Position numbers and translations under genes: made by a program. From Ketobacter sp964016105 (lineage in GTDB: Bacteria > Pseudomonadota > Gammaproteobacteria > Pseudomonadales > Ketobacteraceae), in NCBI GenBank assembly GCA_964016105.1, contig CAXHEX010000003.1, positions 248,001-312,000 of the forward strand: a stretch of 64,000 nt of DNA, in the 5' to 3' direction. Positions 26,678 to 36,150 of this stretch are shown here, in pieces; position 1 is the stretch's first letter, and every line of letters begins with the position of its first letter. The notes beneath the pieces were generated by a model, which saw only the letters and a program-made list of their open reading frames with translations, made no database searches and was not told the origin of the DNA.

Positions 26678-27604
26678 TTAATGTCGTTCCAACTGGGACA
26701 CGATTTCCGTACTGCGTTCGTTTAACAAATAGGAAAAGCCAGAATAGGTGGCCAACATAATGGCACCCATTACCGATGCCACCACCCAGAGTGGCAAGTA
26801 ACGGGATAAAGGATTTCTGCGTTGAGTTACCCGCTGCCAATGGGGAGAAAGATCTCGCTCCGGCTCCCCCTTTTGATTACGGATCAAATAAAATAGATTG
26901 TCGCGCAGGCTTTGCAGTTGACCAAAGCCCTGGGCATCCACACTGTATTTGCCTTCAAACCCAAGCCCTAGACACACATACATCAACTCCAGCAAAGCTA
27001 AATTTTGCGCTGGTCGTTGCTGTAGAAATTCCAGTAGTTGAAAAAAGCGCTCGCCGCCGCCGGTTTCCCCATGGTACTGACTTAGTAACGATTGTTTGCT
27101 CCAAACACCGGCACCCCAGTGGGTTTTATTCACCAACTCATCAATGGCCGTGCACAGTGCATAACGAGCGTAATGTCGGGTCTCTTCACCCATTTGTTGA
27201 CGTAGACAATGTTGGTCAAATTGATCAATATGTTGCACACACCAAGCACGAAAGCCGTTGGCATCGAGGGTTTCAGTTTGCAGATTAAGCTGCGCCATTT
27301 TATCCAATAACGGGGAACCCGCCACCAGTAACGGATTGCCCGTGAGCTGCAGATTGGCCCCATCCATTGCCAGCCCGTCACCGAATAGCCCGTAATGGTC
27401 GGGGCCAGTGGAGACGGGCTTTGATGGGTTTATGGACGGGCTCATAGAGGGAGCCATGGGCGGCGTCTGAGGCGATGGCGGCACGTTATTTGGGCGCCGT
27501 CCCCCAGGGTTGGGCCGGGCAAAACCTCCAGCAACAGGCCGGGTTACCTGGGTCACCCCGGCAGAATCGCGAAACAAAACCTGGGTTTTTTCTTCTTCAG
27601 TCAC
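26678..27604 (-). CDS. tssL: T6SS membrane-complex protein TssL (DotU)
   Basis: The 308-residue protein has a Pro/Asn-rich cytoplasmic N-terminus (about 1-70), the DotU domain (about 85-260; YALCTAIDELVNKTHWG, ELMYVCLGLGFEGKY) and one C-terminal transmembrane helix (LPLWVVASVMGAIMLATYSG). The helix is followed by only a short periplasmic tail, so there is no peptidoglycan-binding OmpA domain. It starts at GTG 27604 with AAGGGGG upstream. It sits 6 bases after tssK, in the standard order K-L-M. Confidence 0.95.
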   Translation of the reverse strand: MTEEEKTQVLFRDSAGVTQVTRPVAGGFARPNPGGRRPNNVPPSPQTPPMAPSMSPSINPSKPVSTGPDHYGLFGDGLAMDGANLQLTGNPLLVAGSPLLDKMAQLNLQTETLDANGFRAWCVQHIDQFDQHCLRQQMGEETRHYARYALCTAIDELVNKTHWGAGVWSKQSLLSQYHGETGGGERFFQLLEFLQQRPAQNLALLELMYVCLGLGFEGKYSVDAQGFGQLQSLRDNLFYLIRNQKGEPERDLSPHWQRVTQRRNPLSRYLPLWVVASVMGAIMLATYSGFSYLLNERSTEIVSQLERH

Positions 27605-27610
27605 TTTATA

Positions 27611-28948
27611 TCAGCCCCCTTTCACAGCCCATAGCTCAAGTTCCAACCCCGGGACTTCGCCAGAGAAGTGAAAGGCAAAACCTCCAGATGATTTCAAATG
27701 AGCCCAGCGTTCAGGTGTTTTTTCCAACTGAAAATAGGTGTAACCCGCGCTGTAGGGAATTTGCCGAGGCGCCACGGGCAATGGGATTAATTGAATCCCC
27801 GGAAGTTGCAGGTTCACCAATTCCCGTAGCTGTTCCACACCACCGGCTTTTACCAGGGTGGGAATCTGGTTGGAGACTTGCTCTTTACTCCATCCACACT
27901 TTATGGCCAGATAAAATTGAGCTTGATCCAACAAGGCGCGATCCTGAATGGGTGCTACCCGTACACCAAAACGACGCTCCTGCAACGCCAACGACAATGC
28001 AGTCTGCTCAAACACGGCACTTAAGGATTGGCGGATTTCACCCATCAACAAATTGAAACAGGGGGTTAAATCTTCGTGTTGATAAGCACCGTTATATTCC
28101 GGCAGCTTACTTTCATTGGTGAACGCCGCCATCTCTCCGTTCAAGGCAATCAATTGCTGGTAAAGATGTTGTGGGTGCAGGCTCAAATCCTGGCAGTAAT
28201 GTTTGAACAACGCCCCGTAGCGATTCACCAATTGCAACAGCAGAAAATCCACCAATTCGGTGCCCCCGCGCTGCCCCTGGCTTCCGCTCAGGCGGGATGC
28301 AATTGCCTGGGCCCGGTGTAAAAGAAGACTGTGGGTTTCCCTAACAAAAAACACCAGGCGTTGGCTGGCCTGAACTCGCAGGCAAGGCCCCACGTAATGT
28401 TCGTCCAGTTCAATGCGGCCATCAGCATAACTCTCTTTTATGCGGGCTATGGCAACTCGGGTGTAGTCTGCACTGAGCTGATCTTCCAGAAGCAACCTAA
28501 GCCTGGGCTTGGCCAACTGCACAGAAACGCTTTTGGATACCCCCAGGTTGCTGTCACGCACCTCGATTTCCTGTGCCTGCCAACGGGTAAGAGCTTGGGA
28601 TTCAGGCTTTAAACTGGTCTCGTCGCCACCGGCCACATTCAATGGCAACGCCAGATAGATGAGTTTGTTTTGCTGTCCGGGCTGTATCTCCAACAGCAAA
28701 CGCTGGTCACCACCGTAGCAATGCACCAAACTGCCGTCAGGCATCACCGCCTCGCAGGTGGTAATGGCAAAAACACCCTGATGGAGTAACTGCTCATCCA
28801 CTTCAAGCTGACGCACCCCCCAACTATGGGGACTCAGCCAACGGGTGCGATCACAGAATTGAGATTGCAGATAGCGATCCTGTTGTTGAAGGTGTTGAGG
28901 GCGCAAAAACATGCCCTCACTCCAAACCACTTTGTCCTGACTTGGCAT
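27611..28948 (-). CDS. tssK: T6SS baseplate protein TssK
   Basis: The 445-residue baseplate adaptor links the wedge complex to the TssL/TssM membrane complex. Its start, VVWSEGMFLRPQHLQQQDRY, is the family hallmark, and the C-terminal FEIEKTP-like stretch is present (YFQLEKTPERWAHL). I chose ATG 28948, which has AGGGAGA upstream; a TTG at 28969 is the other option. A 90-base gap separates it from tssJ, whereas the other genes of the operon are tightly packed. Confidence 0.95.
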   Translation of the reverse strand: MPSQDKVVWSEGMFLRPQHLQQQDRYLQSQFCDRTRWLSPHSWGVRQLEVDEQLLHQGVFAITTCEAVMPDGSLVHCYGGDQRLLLEIQPGQQNKLIYLALPLNVAGGDETSLKPESQALTRWQAQEIEVRDSNLGVSKSVSVQLAKPRLRLLLEDQLSADYTRVAIARIKESYADGRIELDEHYVGPCLRVQASQRLVFFVRETHSLLLHRAQAIASRLSGSQGQRGGTELVDFLLLQLVNRYGALFKHYCQDLSLHPQHLYQQLIALNGEMAAFTNESKLPEYNGAYQHEDLTPCFNLLMGEIRQSLSAVFEQTALSLALQERRFGVRVAPIQDRALLDQAQFYLAIKCGWSKEQVSNQIPTLVKAGGVEQLRELVNLQLPGIQLIPLPVAPRQIPYSAGYTYFQLEKTPERWAHLKSSGGFAFHFSGEVPGLELELWAVKGG

Positions 28949-29038
28949 GAACTGCCGTCTCCCTAACAAAAATATCTGTTGCTAAGAGAGAGACAGGGGG
29001 CCAACAAAGAAACGCCAGATAGTGTGCAAAAAACTACA

Positions 29039-29509
29039 CTAGTACGGAGTAGCTGCCAATTCAACTCCGCGGCTATTGAGCAGCACCGTGACCTGATTTT
29101 TTTGTTTTGAATCCAATGCCAGCACTAAGCGCCAGTTCACCTTATCCAACTGCCGGTAGGCAGCCAAAATGCCCACGTAACCCGCCTCGGGCTTGAGGGC
29201 GAATTTAAGGTCACGCATATCGCCGGGTTTAAACTCAAACTCTTCCACTGCCAACCGGTCCGCCCCCAGGGTTTGTTCCTGTAGATCATAGAGAGCAAAA
29301 AATTCAGCAGACTCAAAACCCTGGGGTGATGCCAGCTCTACCACCTGCACCACCACCGGTGATGGCCGTCCACTGTCGTCTGGATTAACGTCAGCCGTAG
29401 CCACGATTCGTAAATCCACTTTGGTGATATCTGATACCACATAAGTACAACCTGGAAACAACCACAGGCAACTCAATACAACCACTAAACGCCCCATTAT
29501 CCCATCCAT
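29039..29509 (-). CDS. tssJ: T6SS outer-membrane lipoprotein TssJ
   Basis: The 156-residue lipoprotein anchors the T6SS membrane complex to the outer membrane. The lipobox LFPGC gives acylated C21, and the mature part is the beta-sandwich of the family (DLRIVATADVNPDDSGRPSP, VVVQVVELAS). AGGGGG lies 6 bases before ATG 29509; a second ATG at 29497 would leave a shorter signal peptide. It comes 9 bases after tagH. Confidence 0.93.
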   Translation of the reverse strand: MDGIMGRLVVVLSCLWLFPGCTYVVSDITKVDLRIVATADVNPDDSGRPSPVVVQVVELASPQGFESAEFFALYDLQEQTLGADRLAVEEFEFKPGDMRDLKFALKPEAGYVGILAAYRQLDKVNWRLVLALDSKQKNQVTVLLNSRGVELAATPY

Positions 29510-29518
29510 AGGTTCCCC

Positions 29519-30856
29519 CTAACTTCTGTTTGATTTCTTAAGTTTATCGATCTGCTCGTCGTAGGCTTTGGCGAAGGGCTCTGCGAATAAGCTGGCAAAC
29601 AAATCATCGTCAGACAGTAAATCTCGATGCAATTCCTGGTATGCCTCCCAGTATCGAGCTGATTTTGAACCCAAGCCCATCCCACCTGAACGATTTCGTT
29701 GAAAGCGTTTCTCCAACGCTTGGGGTGACAGGGTTTGCATCAAATGCAAAAACGCGCCCTGCATTCCGGCTAATGCAGCCAATTGATGCTGTTTAATATT
29801 GTCAAAACACTCTTGCAACGCATTTTCCATGGGTTGAAACGATCCATTGTCGTCAGAAAAAAGATGCTTGATGGCTTGCTCCCCATCGGCCGCGAATTTA
29901 ATGGGGTTATTGCCCTGGTTATGCACCAAGGTCATGTCCAAGCGGAACTCATTTTTCAAACTGGCCCGGGCCTGGGCCACGGAAACCATGCCCTCTATGC
30001 ATAAACGCAGCAAACCCCCGGAGCGCTGCAAAAACTGCACACCACCTGCGGCCTCCAGGGATTCCACACTCACCCCCAAACCCTTGGCAAACGCCGCTAA
30101 CGCAGCCTTATTGGCGGCATCCTGTTTCGGTTTTTGCAGCGCGTCCATCAACACGGAAGCCGCGCCCTGGCCTGCTGGGGTGCCGCCAGAGTCTGGTTGC
30201 AAGCGCTGGGAAAAGCCTGTTTCCGGTTCCTGCCACCAGTTCTCAGGCAATCCACTATCAGCAGAGCTTGGCTCAGCAGCCTCTGGGGCGGGCGTTTTAG
30301 CCGCCATCTGGGGTGGTATAAATGGCTCATGGTAAGGCGGCACGTCATCGGGCATGGAGTGAGACTGCTGATGCCACTCAGATGCCGACTGCTGTGCTTG
30401 ATTTTGCTGAGCCGACCACTGGTCCAGCTTATCCATGGGATTTGCCCCACCGTGCTCCACGGGGGATTCCAATACCGTGGTCAGTGGCCCCGGACCCAAC
30501 CCTGGTTGCACCTCCTGTTGCGCCCCCTGCTGAGGGTTTACTTGAATACGAACCGTAACCTGGATTTGTCCCAGGGTTAAACGATCACCGTCATGGAGTG
30601 GTACAGCCTGATTTTTTTGAAGGGCGTCCACCCCATTGACGTAGACTCCGTTAGTAGAAATATCCGTTAAAAAATACTGGCCTGCTTCATAGGAAACAAT
30701 GGCATGGCGCCCGGAAATAAAACGAGTCTGATCAGGAATGACCCAATCACATTCTGCCGCTCGTCCAACCACCCCTCCCGCCGGGTAAAAAACGTGTTTA
30801 TAACCTTCACCCATTAGGTGTTTTTCTGCACTGGTGATTTCTAAAACCAATTCCAT
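29519..30856 (-). CDS. tagH: T6SS FHA-domain protein TagH (Fha)
   Basis: The 445-residue phosphothreonine reader of the T6SS switch has an N-terminal FHA domain (about 5-105; VVGRAAEC, ISGRHAIV, TNGVYVNG), a long Pro/Gln-rich linker, and the C-terminal TagH domain (about 250-445; LLRLCIEGMVSVAQARASLK, NPIKFAADGEQAIKHLF, FAEPFAKAYDEQI). PpkA homologues phosphorylate this protein to switch secretion on. I prefer ATG 30856 because the FHA beta-strand begins there; a TTG at 30898 is possible. It is the first gene of the operon, divergent from vgrG2 across about 130 bases. Confidence 0.92.
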   Translation of the reverse strand: MELVLEITSAEKHLMGEGYKHVFYPAGGVVGRAAECDWVIPDQTRFISGRHAIVSYEAGQYFLTDISTNGVYVNGVDALQKNQAVPLHDGDRLTLGQIQVTVRIQVNPQQGAQQEVQPGLGPGPLTTVLESPVEHGGANPMDKLDQWSAQQNQAQQSASEWHQQSHSMPDDVPPYHEPFIPPQMAAKTPAPEAAEPSSADSGLPENWWQEPETGFSQRLQPDSGGTPAGQGAASVLMDALQKPKQDAANKAALAAFAKGLGVSVESLEAAGGVQFLQRSGGLLRLCIEGMVSVAQARASLKNEFRLDMTLVHNQGNNPIKFAADGEQAIKHLFSDDNGSFQPMENALQECFDNIKQHQLAALAGMQGAFLHLMQTLSPQALEKRFQRNRSGGMGLGSKSARYWEAYQELHRDLLSDDDLFASLFAEPFAKAYDEQIDKLKKSNRS

Positions 30857-30987
30857 GACATGTCGCCCCGTGGGCACTCCATATTGCCGTTGTTCCAAAA
30901 AACCGATTCTACTAAGACGGCTTTCTTTACTCCAAGCTCGTCTCTATTTAAAGCCTTTTACGCAACCGCCATTGTGAACAGCAATCC

Positions 30988-33093
30988 ATGGATTCCATAG
31001 CAGCTAACAAAAGTCGCCTGAGCATCAACATTGAATCGATAACCGGTGAAATTCGGTTAACCCGCATCTCCGGTGTTAGTGCAATATCCCGCCCCTTTTA
31101 TTATGACATCCAGTGGGCAAGCAAAAGCCCAATTTTCGAACTAAACAACCTGCTTAACAAAGCCGTAACCGTAACCCTGCACGATACAGCAAACCGCTTC
31201 ATACGAGGCTACATCCAGGAAGTGGGCTTTATCAACCAGGGCACAATATACGGGGAATATGGCGTACGTATCGTGCCCAAACTTTGGTGGCTGGGCCTAC
31301 GCAAGAACATGCGCCTGTTCCAGGATCTCCGCCCCACTGAAATTATCGCTAATCTGTTAAAAGAACACGGCATCACGGAAGATGAGTTTCAAATTAACGC
31401 CGACAATATCCCCGTTCGGCCCTACTGTGTCCAATACGCCGAAACCGATCTTCAGTTTGTAAATCGGCTTATGGAAGAAGAAGGTTTGCATTACCACTTC
31501 CAAAATGATGCTAACCAGCAAATTCTGCGCATCTGCCACAGTAATATCCAGTTTGCCCGCAAGAGTGGTTCCATCCAAGTTCGCTATTCTCAAGAAATCA
31601 GCAGACCCCATGGGGAGGAAGTGGTTCACAAAGCCACTTATCGAGCCATGCTGAAGCCCAACGGGATTCGGCTTGGAGACTATAACCGACAAAAACCCGA
31701 ACTTGAGCTCAACCAAATGGCCCATGATGGCCTGGGAGACCGGCAACACTACCGACATCCTGGTCATTTTGATACACCACAACGGGGCAAACACCTGGCG
31801 TCACTCCAGCTTGAACAGCAACAAAGTCAACGCCAACAAGTGGAAATGGAAACCCACTCGGTACACTGCGCAGCCGGTCATTGGTTTCAAATGACCCACC
31901 ACTGCAATCCCCAATTCAACACCCGGTTTCTCATCGTGGAAAGTGCGCTGGAAGCCCAACAGCCTCAATCACTGGATGCTTCGGCAGGTGATTTAGCGGG
32001 CACCTGCATGACAAAGATGCGCTGCATTCCCCTGTCCGTAAACTATCGGCCAGCGAACGAGCACTCCAAACCCGTGGCTGCAGGCCCCCACCACGGCCGA
32101 GTGGTGGGGCCAAAAAATGAAGAAATCTACTGTGACAGCCAGGGTAGAATCAAAGTACAACTGATTTGGGACAGACACGGTGAAAATGATGAACACAGCA
32201 GTTGCTGGATTCCTGTCAACCAACCGCTGGCGGGATTGCAGTGGGGGGGAATAACGCTGCCAAGGACAGGACAGGAAGTGATTATTGAATTTGAACACGG
32301 TGACCCTGATCGTCCTGTGATGGTGGGTCGTGTCTATAACGATCAAAACCCTCCCCCGCAAAAACTACCGCAACAAAAAACCGTCTCCAGTTTCAAAACC
32401 CAGTCCAGCCCCAATGGCAGTGGCTACAACGAGATTATGCTCGACGACAAAAAAGGGGCCGAACAAATCGGTCTGCGCGCAGAGAAGAATCTTGATTTAC
32501 GGACTCAGCGTCGTTATCGACGCCAGATACAGGCAAACCTGAAAGAAACCACCCACGGTCACTTTCGCCAGGAATTACGGCAAGATCTTCACCAGTGTGT
32601 GAAAGGCAATAGTAAAATGGCTATAGCCCATGGGCTCAACCTGACCATTGCAAAAGACCTCTATTTAGAGGTAACCGGTGCCCATGTGACAAAGGCAGAT
32701 AACGCCATTCATATCAAAGCGGGTAGCAGCGTCGTGCTGGAAGCCCAAAATAGCCTTACAGTTAAAGCGGGTTCCGGAACTATTTGCCTCGATCAAGCGG
32801 GCGTTTCCATACAAGGCTCTTTGGTCCGCATAAATGAGGGTGGATCGCCAATGCCCGTGATGTTATCGACCCCCACTCTTCCCGGAAGCCCGGCAGAAGC
32901 CCTTAATGACCAGCCTGGGGCCGTATTACAAAAAACCAGATCATCCACAATACCCACACCGCCACCATTGGATATTGATCGAACACAAGCTCAGCGGACC
33001 ATGTTAGAAGAAGCCAACGCCCTGGATTCACCCTTTCTTGAAAATTGCGAAGAATGCCAATTAAGAATATCTCCCACAGAATCAATCCCATAG
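30988..33093 (+). CDS. vgrG: VgrG spike protein (second copy, no toxin extension)
   Basis: The 701-residue T6SS spike has the gp27-like N-terminal domains (about 1-370; NRLMEEEGLHYHF), an OB-fold gp5-like part (GRVVGPKNEEIYCDSQGRIK) and a C-terminal beta-helix ending with SIQGSLVRINEGG. The tail after about residue 630 is short and disordered with three acidic/Cys motifs, so it carries no obvious effector. It is divergent from the tagH operon and followed by two kinase-like genes. Together with the vgrG at the left edge, the genome has at least two spikes. Confidence 0.93.
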   Translation: MDSIAANKSRLSINIESITGEIRLTRISGVSAISRPFYYDIQWASKSPIFELNNLLNKAVTVTLHDTANRFIRGYIQEVGFINQGTIYGEYGVRIVPKLWWLGLRKNMRLFQDLRPTEIIANLLKEHGITEDEFQINADNIPVRPYCVQYAETDLQFVNRLMEEEGLHYHFQNDANQQILRICHSNIQFARKSGSIQVRYSQEISRPHGEEVVHKATYRAMLKPNGIRLGDYNRQKPELELNQMAHDGLGDRQHYRHPGHFDTPQRGKHLASLQLEQQQSQRQQVEMETHSVHCAAGHWFQMTHHCNPQFNTRFLIVESALEAQQPQSLDASAGDLAGTCMTKMRCIPLSVNYRPANEHSKPVAAGPHHGRVVGPKNEEIYCDSQGRIKVQLIWDRHGENDEHSSCWIPVNQPLAGLQWGGITLPRTGQEVIIEFEHGDPDRPVMVGRVYNDQNPPPQKLPQQKTVSSFKTQSSPNGSGYNEIMLDDKKGAEQIGLRAEKNLDLRTQRRYRRQIQANLKETTHGHFRQELRQDLHQCVKGNSKMAIAHGLNLTIAKDLYLEVTGAHVTKADNAIHIKAGSSVVLEAQNSLTVKAGSGTICLDQAGVSIQGSLVRINEGGSPMPVMLSTPTLPGSPAEALNDQPGAVLQKTRSSTIPTPPPLDIDRTQAQRTMLEEANALDSPFLENCEECQLRISPTESIP

Positions 33094-33293
33094 TCTAATA
33101 TAATCTTTGTAGTTGCATGGGCAGATCAAATTTAAAGCAAAGTAACATTCTGAGGGCCAACGCACAGGCGTGCTTATACAATTAACAAAGCAAAAGTGCT
33201 ACATTTGCCCAGCATAACGCTTGCTTTTAGCGCTCTTCCCCCCCGTGGTGACAGGGCGACGTTAACAATAGGATGGGAGCTCGGTATTTTCTA

Positions 33294-36050
33294 ATGGTCG
33301 GAACAATTCCAGGGTTCAAAATAATCAGAGAAATTGGCAAAGGCGGTATGTCTACGGTTTACCTTGCCATTCAGGAAAGTACTGATCGCCAGGTAGCGCT
33401 GAAAGTTCTATCGCCGCACCTCATGGGCTCTCCGATCTTCAGCCAGAGGCTACAAAAGGTAGCTGATGTGGTCAGTAGTTTGGACCATCCTAACGTGGTT
33501 GCGGTCTATGAGGCCGGCCAAGCCATGCAGTCCCAATATGTTGCCATGGAGTACATACCGCTAGGGGACCTAAAATCCAAGCTTGAGTATAAAGAACCCA
33601 TCCAATCGCCCCTGCGGATTATCCAACAAGTGGCCAAAGCCCTTGCTTATGTCCATTCACAAAATTATGTTCACCGTGATATCAAACCTGAAAATATCCT
33701 GCTGCGCCAGGATCACAGTGTGGCCATCACCGGTTTTGGTATAGCCAAGTCCCTGGACACGTCAGCAGAAAACACAGCGTCACCGGGCATGATTGTGGGT
33801 ACCCCCACCTACATGAGCCCAGAACAAGCGATGAACCGGGAAATTGATGAGCGCTCCGACATTTACAGCTTGGGGGTGGTACTCCACGAAGTGTTAACCT
33901 GGCGTCCCCTTTACACTGGCATAGGCTCGGTGGCAGCAGCGGTGGAGCATATATCGCACCCAATCCCGAAACTTCCAGAACCGTATACACAGCTTCAACC
34001 CTTGCTGGAAAAAATGGTGGCAAAAGATCCCAATGAACGCTTTAGCAATGCCAAAGCGGTGATTGATGCCATCACGCCCTTAATCAAATCAACCCCCGAA
34101 TCAACCCCAGCGGCAGAGCCGGTGGCAAATGAGCAATTTGCACCCATACAGCCACCTACCCCAAAACCTGAACCCACCCCGGCACCCGTGCAGCCCCCCA
34201 GGCAACCGGCATCAGAACAACGGGAGCCGGATAGGATGGCCGATGCTCAGCAAGAAAGCCCCACCCCTCCGGCCAACTTTATATCTTTGGGCGAAGCACT
34301 TTCAAATAGGTCGAAGCAGAACCAACACGCCCCATCCGAACAAAGACAAAACGAACAATCGTTGCGAATGGAAAGAATGGAAAAGGTTCGTCAACAGGAG
34401 CAATCTGCCCTGGAAAGCTTAAGAGCCAGTGACCCCGACCTTTTCCATTTTGAACCCCCCACAGGAGAAACCGAACCCGTCGACCCACCGCAACCAGAAC
34501 CACTTTTCGACCCGGAAGATGACATTGACCTGCCAGAGTTTGCGGCCCAGGACAACGATACTGTGGTTATGAAAATAAAGGATTCCCCAGCGGCAGAGAA
34601 ACCCCAAGAAGAGACCGCGTTCTCCTTTAAAATTGAAGACCGCGAAGATGACCATGAGGACGAACTGGATTTTAAACTTCGCGATCTGGATGAGCCGGAA
34701 TTTGCACCCGATTTTGTTGATCCGTTGCCAGAAATCGACAATGTAACACCCACTCCAATATCAGACACTCCCTACAACGGGCCTACCAAGCAACCCAAGT
34801 ACACAGCACCACAACGGCCGGAATCCACTATTGTAGGGGTTGTACGTCAGTTCCCTGCCGCCTTGATTATTATTGCCGTGGTCATCCTGGTACCAGCGTT
34901 TGTCATGATGCAAATGCAAGGTTCAGATCCGCAAACTGCGGACCAATCCGATGACAAGCCCGTTGCAGCAGACTCCGAAAACCTTGAGCCAGAAATGAGT
35001 AAAACCATTGAATCGCTCTTGGCAAGCGGCCTGACCAGCGAAAAAGCGGGTCAGCTGGAGCAAGCAGCCCAAGCATTCCAAAAAGTGCTTGCACTAAACC
35101 CGAATAACGAGGAAGGACGTAGCGGTCTCACCCGGGTCGCGGGCACTTATTTAGAACAAGCCTATGAAGCGGTAATGGATTTTAAGGACCTGGCCACTGC
35201 AGAAAAAGCCATGAATATGGCAAAACGCTTAGAGCCAAACCATCAGTATATGAAACAAGTTCAATCTGAGATTGAAAAACTCACTGCCGAATTAGCACAC
35301 CAGCAAGAACAACAAAAACTGATTCAACCTGAAATCGATGCCCTGCTGGCATTGGCAGAAAAAGCCATGGAAGATGGAAGGCTGGTGGATCCCCCCGGCG
35401 AAAGTGCAGATGACTATTACAGCCGACTGTTGGTTGTGGATGAAAATAATCCCCAGGCCCTGGAAGGGCTGCAGAAAATCGCTGATTACTACAGCAACGC
35501 TCTGGATAAAGCGCTACAAGAAAAAAGCCTGGCCTACGCCCAAAGCTATTTCGACTCGCTCCGTAAAACCGCTCCACAGCATCCTAAACTGGGAGAGTAT
35601 GCTGCAAGCCTGAGACAACTAACACAGCCAGCACCACCCCCACCAAGCCAGGATTTGACACAGCCGGGGATCGTGGCTGAAACCGCGGCACCCATCAGCC
35701 CTCCCGATACGTCGCAACTGGATCAGTTGCAATCCCTTTTGGCCAAAGCCCGTTACGCCATGGACCGGGAACAGCTGATGTTTCCTCACAACGACAATGC
35801 CTATGCCTATTACACTAAGATTCTGGAGCAAAGCCCTTCCAGTCCAGAGGCCATTGCAGGGCTGGAGGAGATATCAAGGAAATATCTGCAGCTATCCAGC
35901 CGAGCGCTGAATAATGATGATTTGTCATTAGCATCGGCTTATGCAAATCGAAGCTATGATATTGTTAAAACCCATGATCTAAATGGGGAGCTTAGAGAAA
36001 AGGTAGAAGAGATGCGTGCGATCATCTACCGCATTACCTACCTCAAATAG
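33294..36050 (+). CDS. Membrane Ser/Thr protein kinase with GFG in place of DFG, C-terminal TPR-like repeats
   Basis: The product is about 918 residues. The N-terminal PknB-type kinase domain has glycine loop GKGGMS (15-20), catalytic Lys37 (VALKVL), HRDIKPEN (127-134), an activation segment with GTPTYMSPEQ, and T-G-F-G-I (146-150) where DFG is expected. The metal-binding Asp is therefore Gly. A long acidic, Pro-rich linker follows, then one transmembrane helix (about 520-540; ALIIIAVVILVPAFVMM), then periplasmic TPR-like helical repeats. I chose ATG 33294 because the downstream paralogue starts at the same point (M-x-x-x-IPG[FY]KI); ATG 33273 is the alternative. It follows vgrG2 after about 200 bases. 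Confidence 0.85.
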   Translation: MVGTIPGFKIIREIGKGGMSTVYLAIQESTDRQVALKVLSPHLMGSPIFSQRLQKVADVVSSLDHPNVVAVYEAGQAMQSQYVAMEYIPLGDLKSKLEYKEPIQSPLRIIQQVAKALAYVHSQNYVHRDIKPENILLRQDHSVAITGFGIAKSLDTSAENTASPGMIVGTPTYMSPEQAMNREIDERSDIYSLGVVLHEVLTWRPLYTGIGSVAAAVEHISHPIPKLPEPYTQLQPLLEKMVAKDPNERFSNAKAVIDAITPLIKSTPESTPAAEPVANEQFAPIQPPTPKPEPTPAPVQPPRQPASEQREPDRMADAQQESPTPPANFISLGEALSNRSKQNQHAPSEQRQNEQSLRMERMEKVRQQEQSALESLRASDPDLFHFEPPTGETEPVDPPQPEPLFDPEDDIDLPEFAAQDNDTVVMKIKDSPAAEKPQEETAFSFKIEDREDDHEDELDFKLRDLDEPEFAPDFVDPLPEIDNVTPTPISDTPYNGPTKQPKYTAPQRPESTIVGVVRQFPAALIIIAVVILVPAFVMMQMQGSDPQTADQSDDKPVAADSENLEPEMSKTIESLLASGLTSEKAGQLEQAAQAFQKVLALNPNNEEGRSGLTRVAGTYLEQAYEAVMDFKDLATAEKAMNMAKRLEPNHQYMKQVQSEIEKLTAELAHQQEQQKLIQPEIDALLALAEKAMEDGRLVDPPGESADDYYSRLLVVDENNPQALEGLQKIADYYSNALDKALQEKSLAYAQSYFDSLRKTAPQHPKLGEYAASLRQLTQPAPPPPSQDLTQPGIVAETAAPISPPDTSQLDQLQSLLAKARYAMDREQLMFPHNDNAYAYYTKILEQSPSSPEAIAGLEEISRKYLQLSSRALNNDDLSLASAYANRSYDIVKTHDLNGELREKVEEMRAIIYRITYLK

Positions 36051-36150
36051 ATACCAGCAACCTGATAATGGCCTGTTTACCACCCCTTAGGTATACAAAT
36101 CGGTGCAAAGAGGTGCTAATTTGAGCGTTTGATTGAATAAGTTGCAACCA

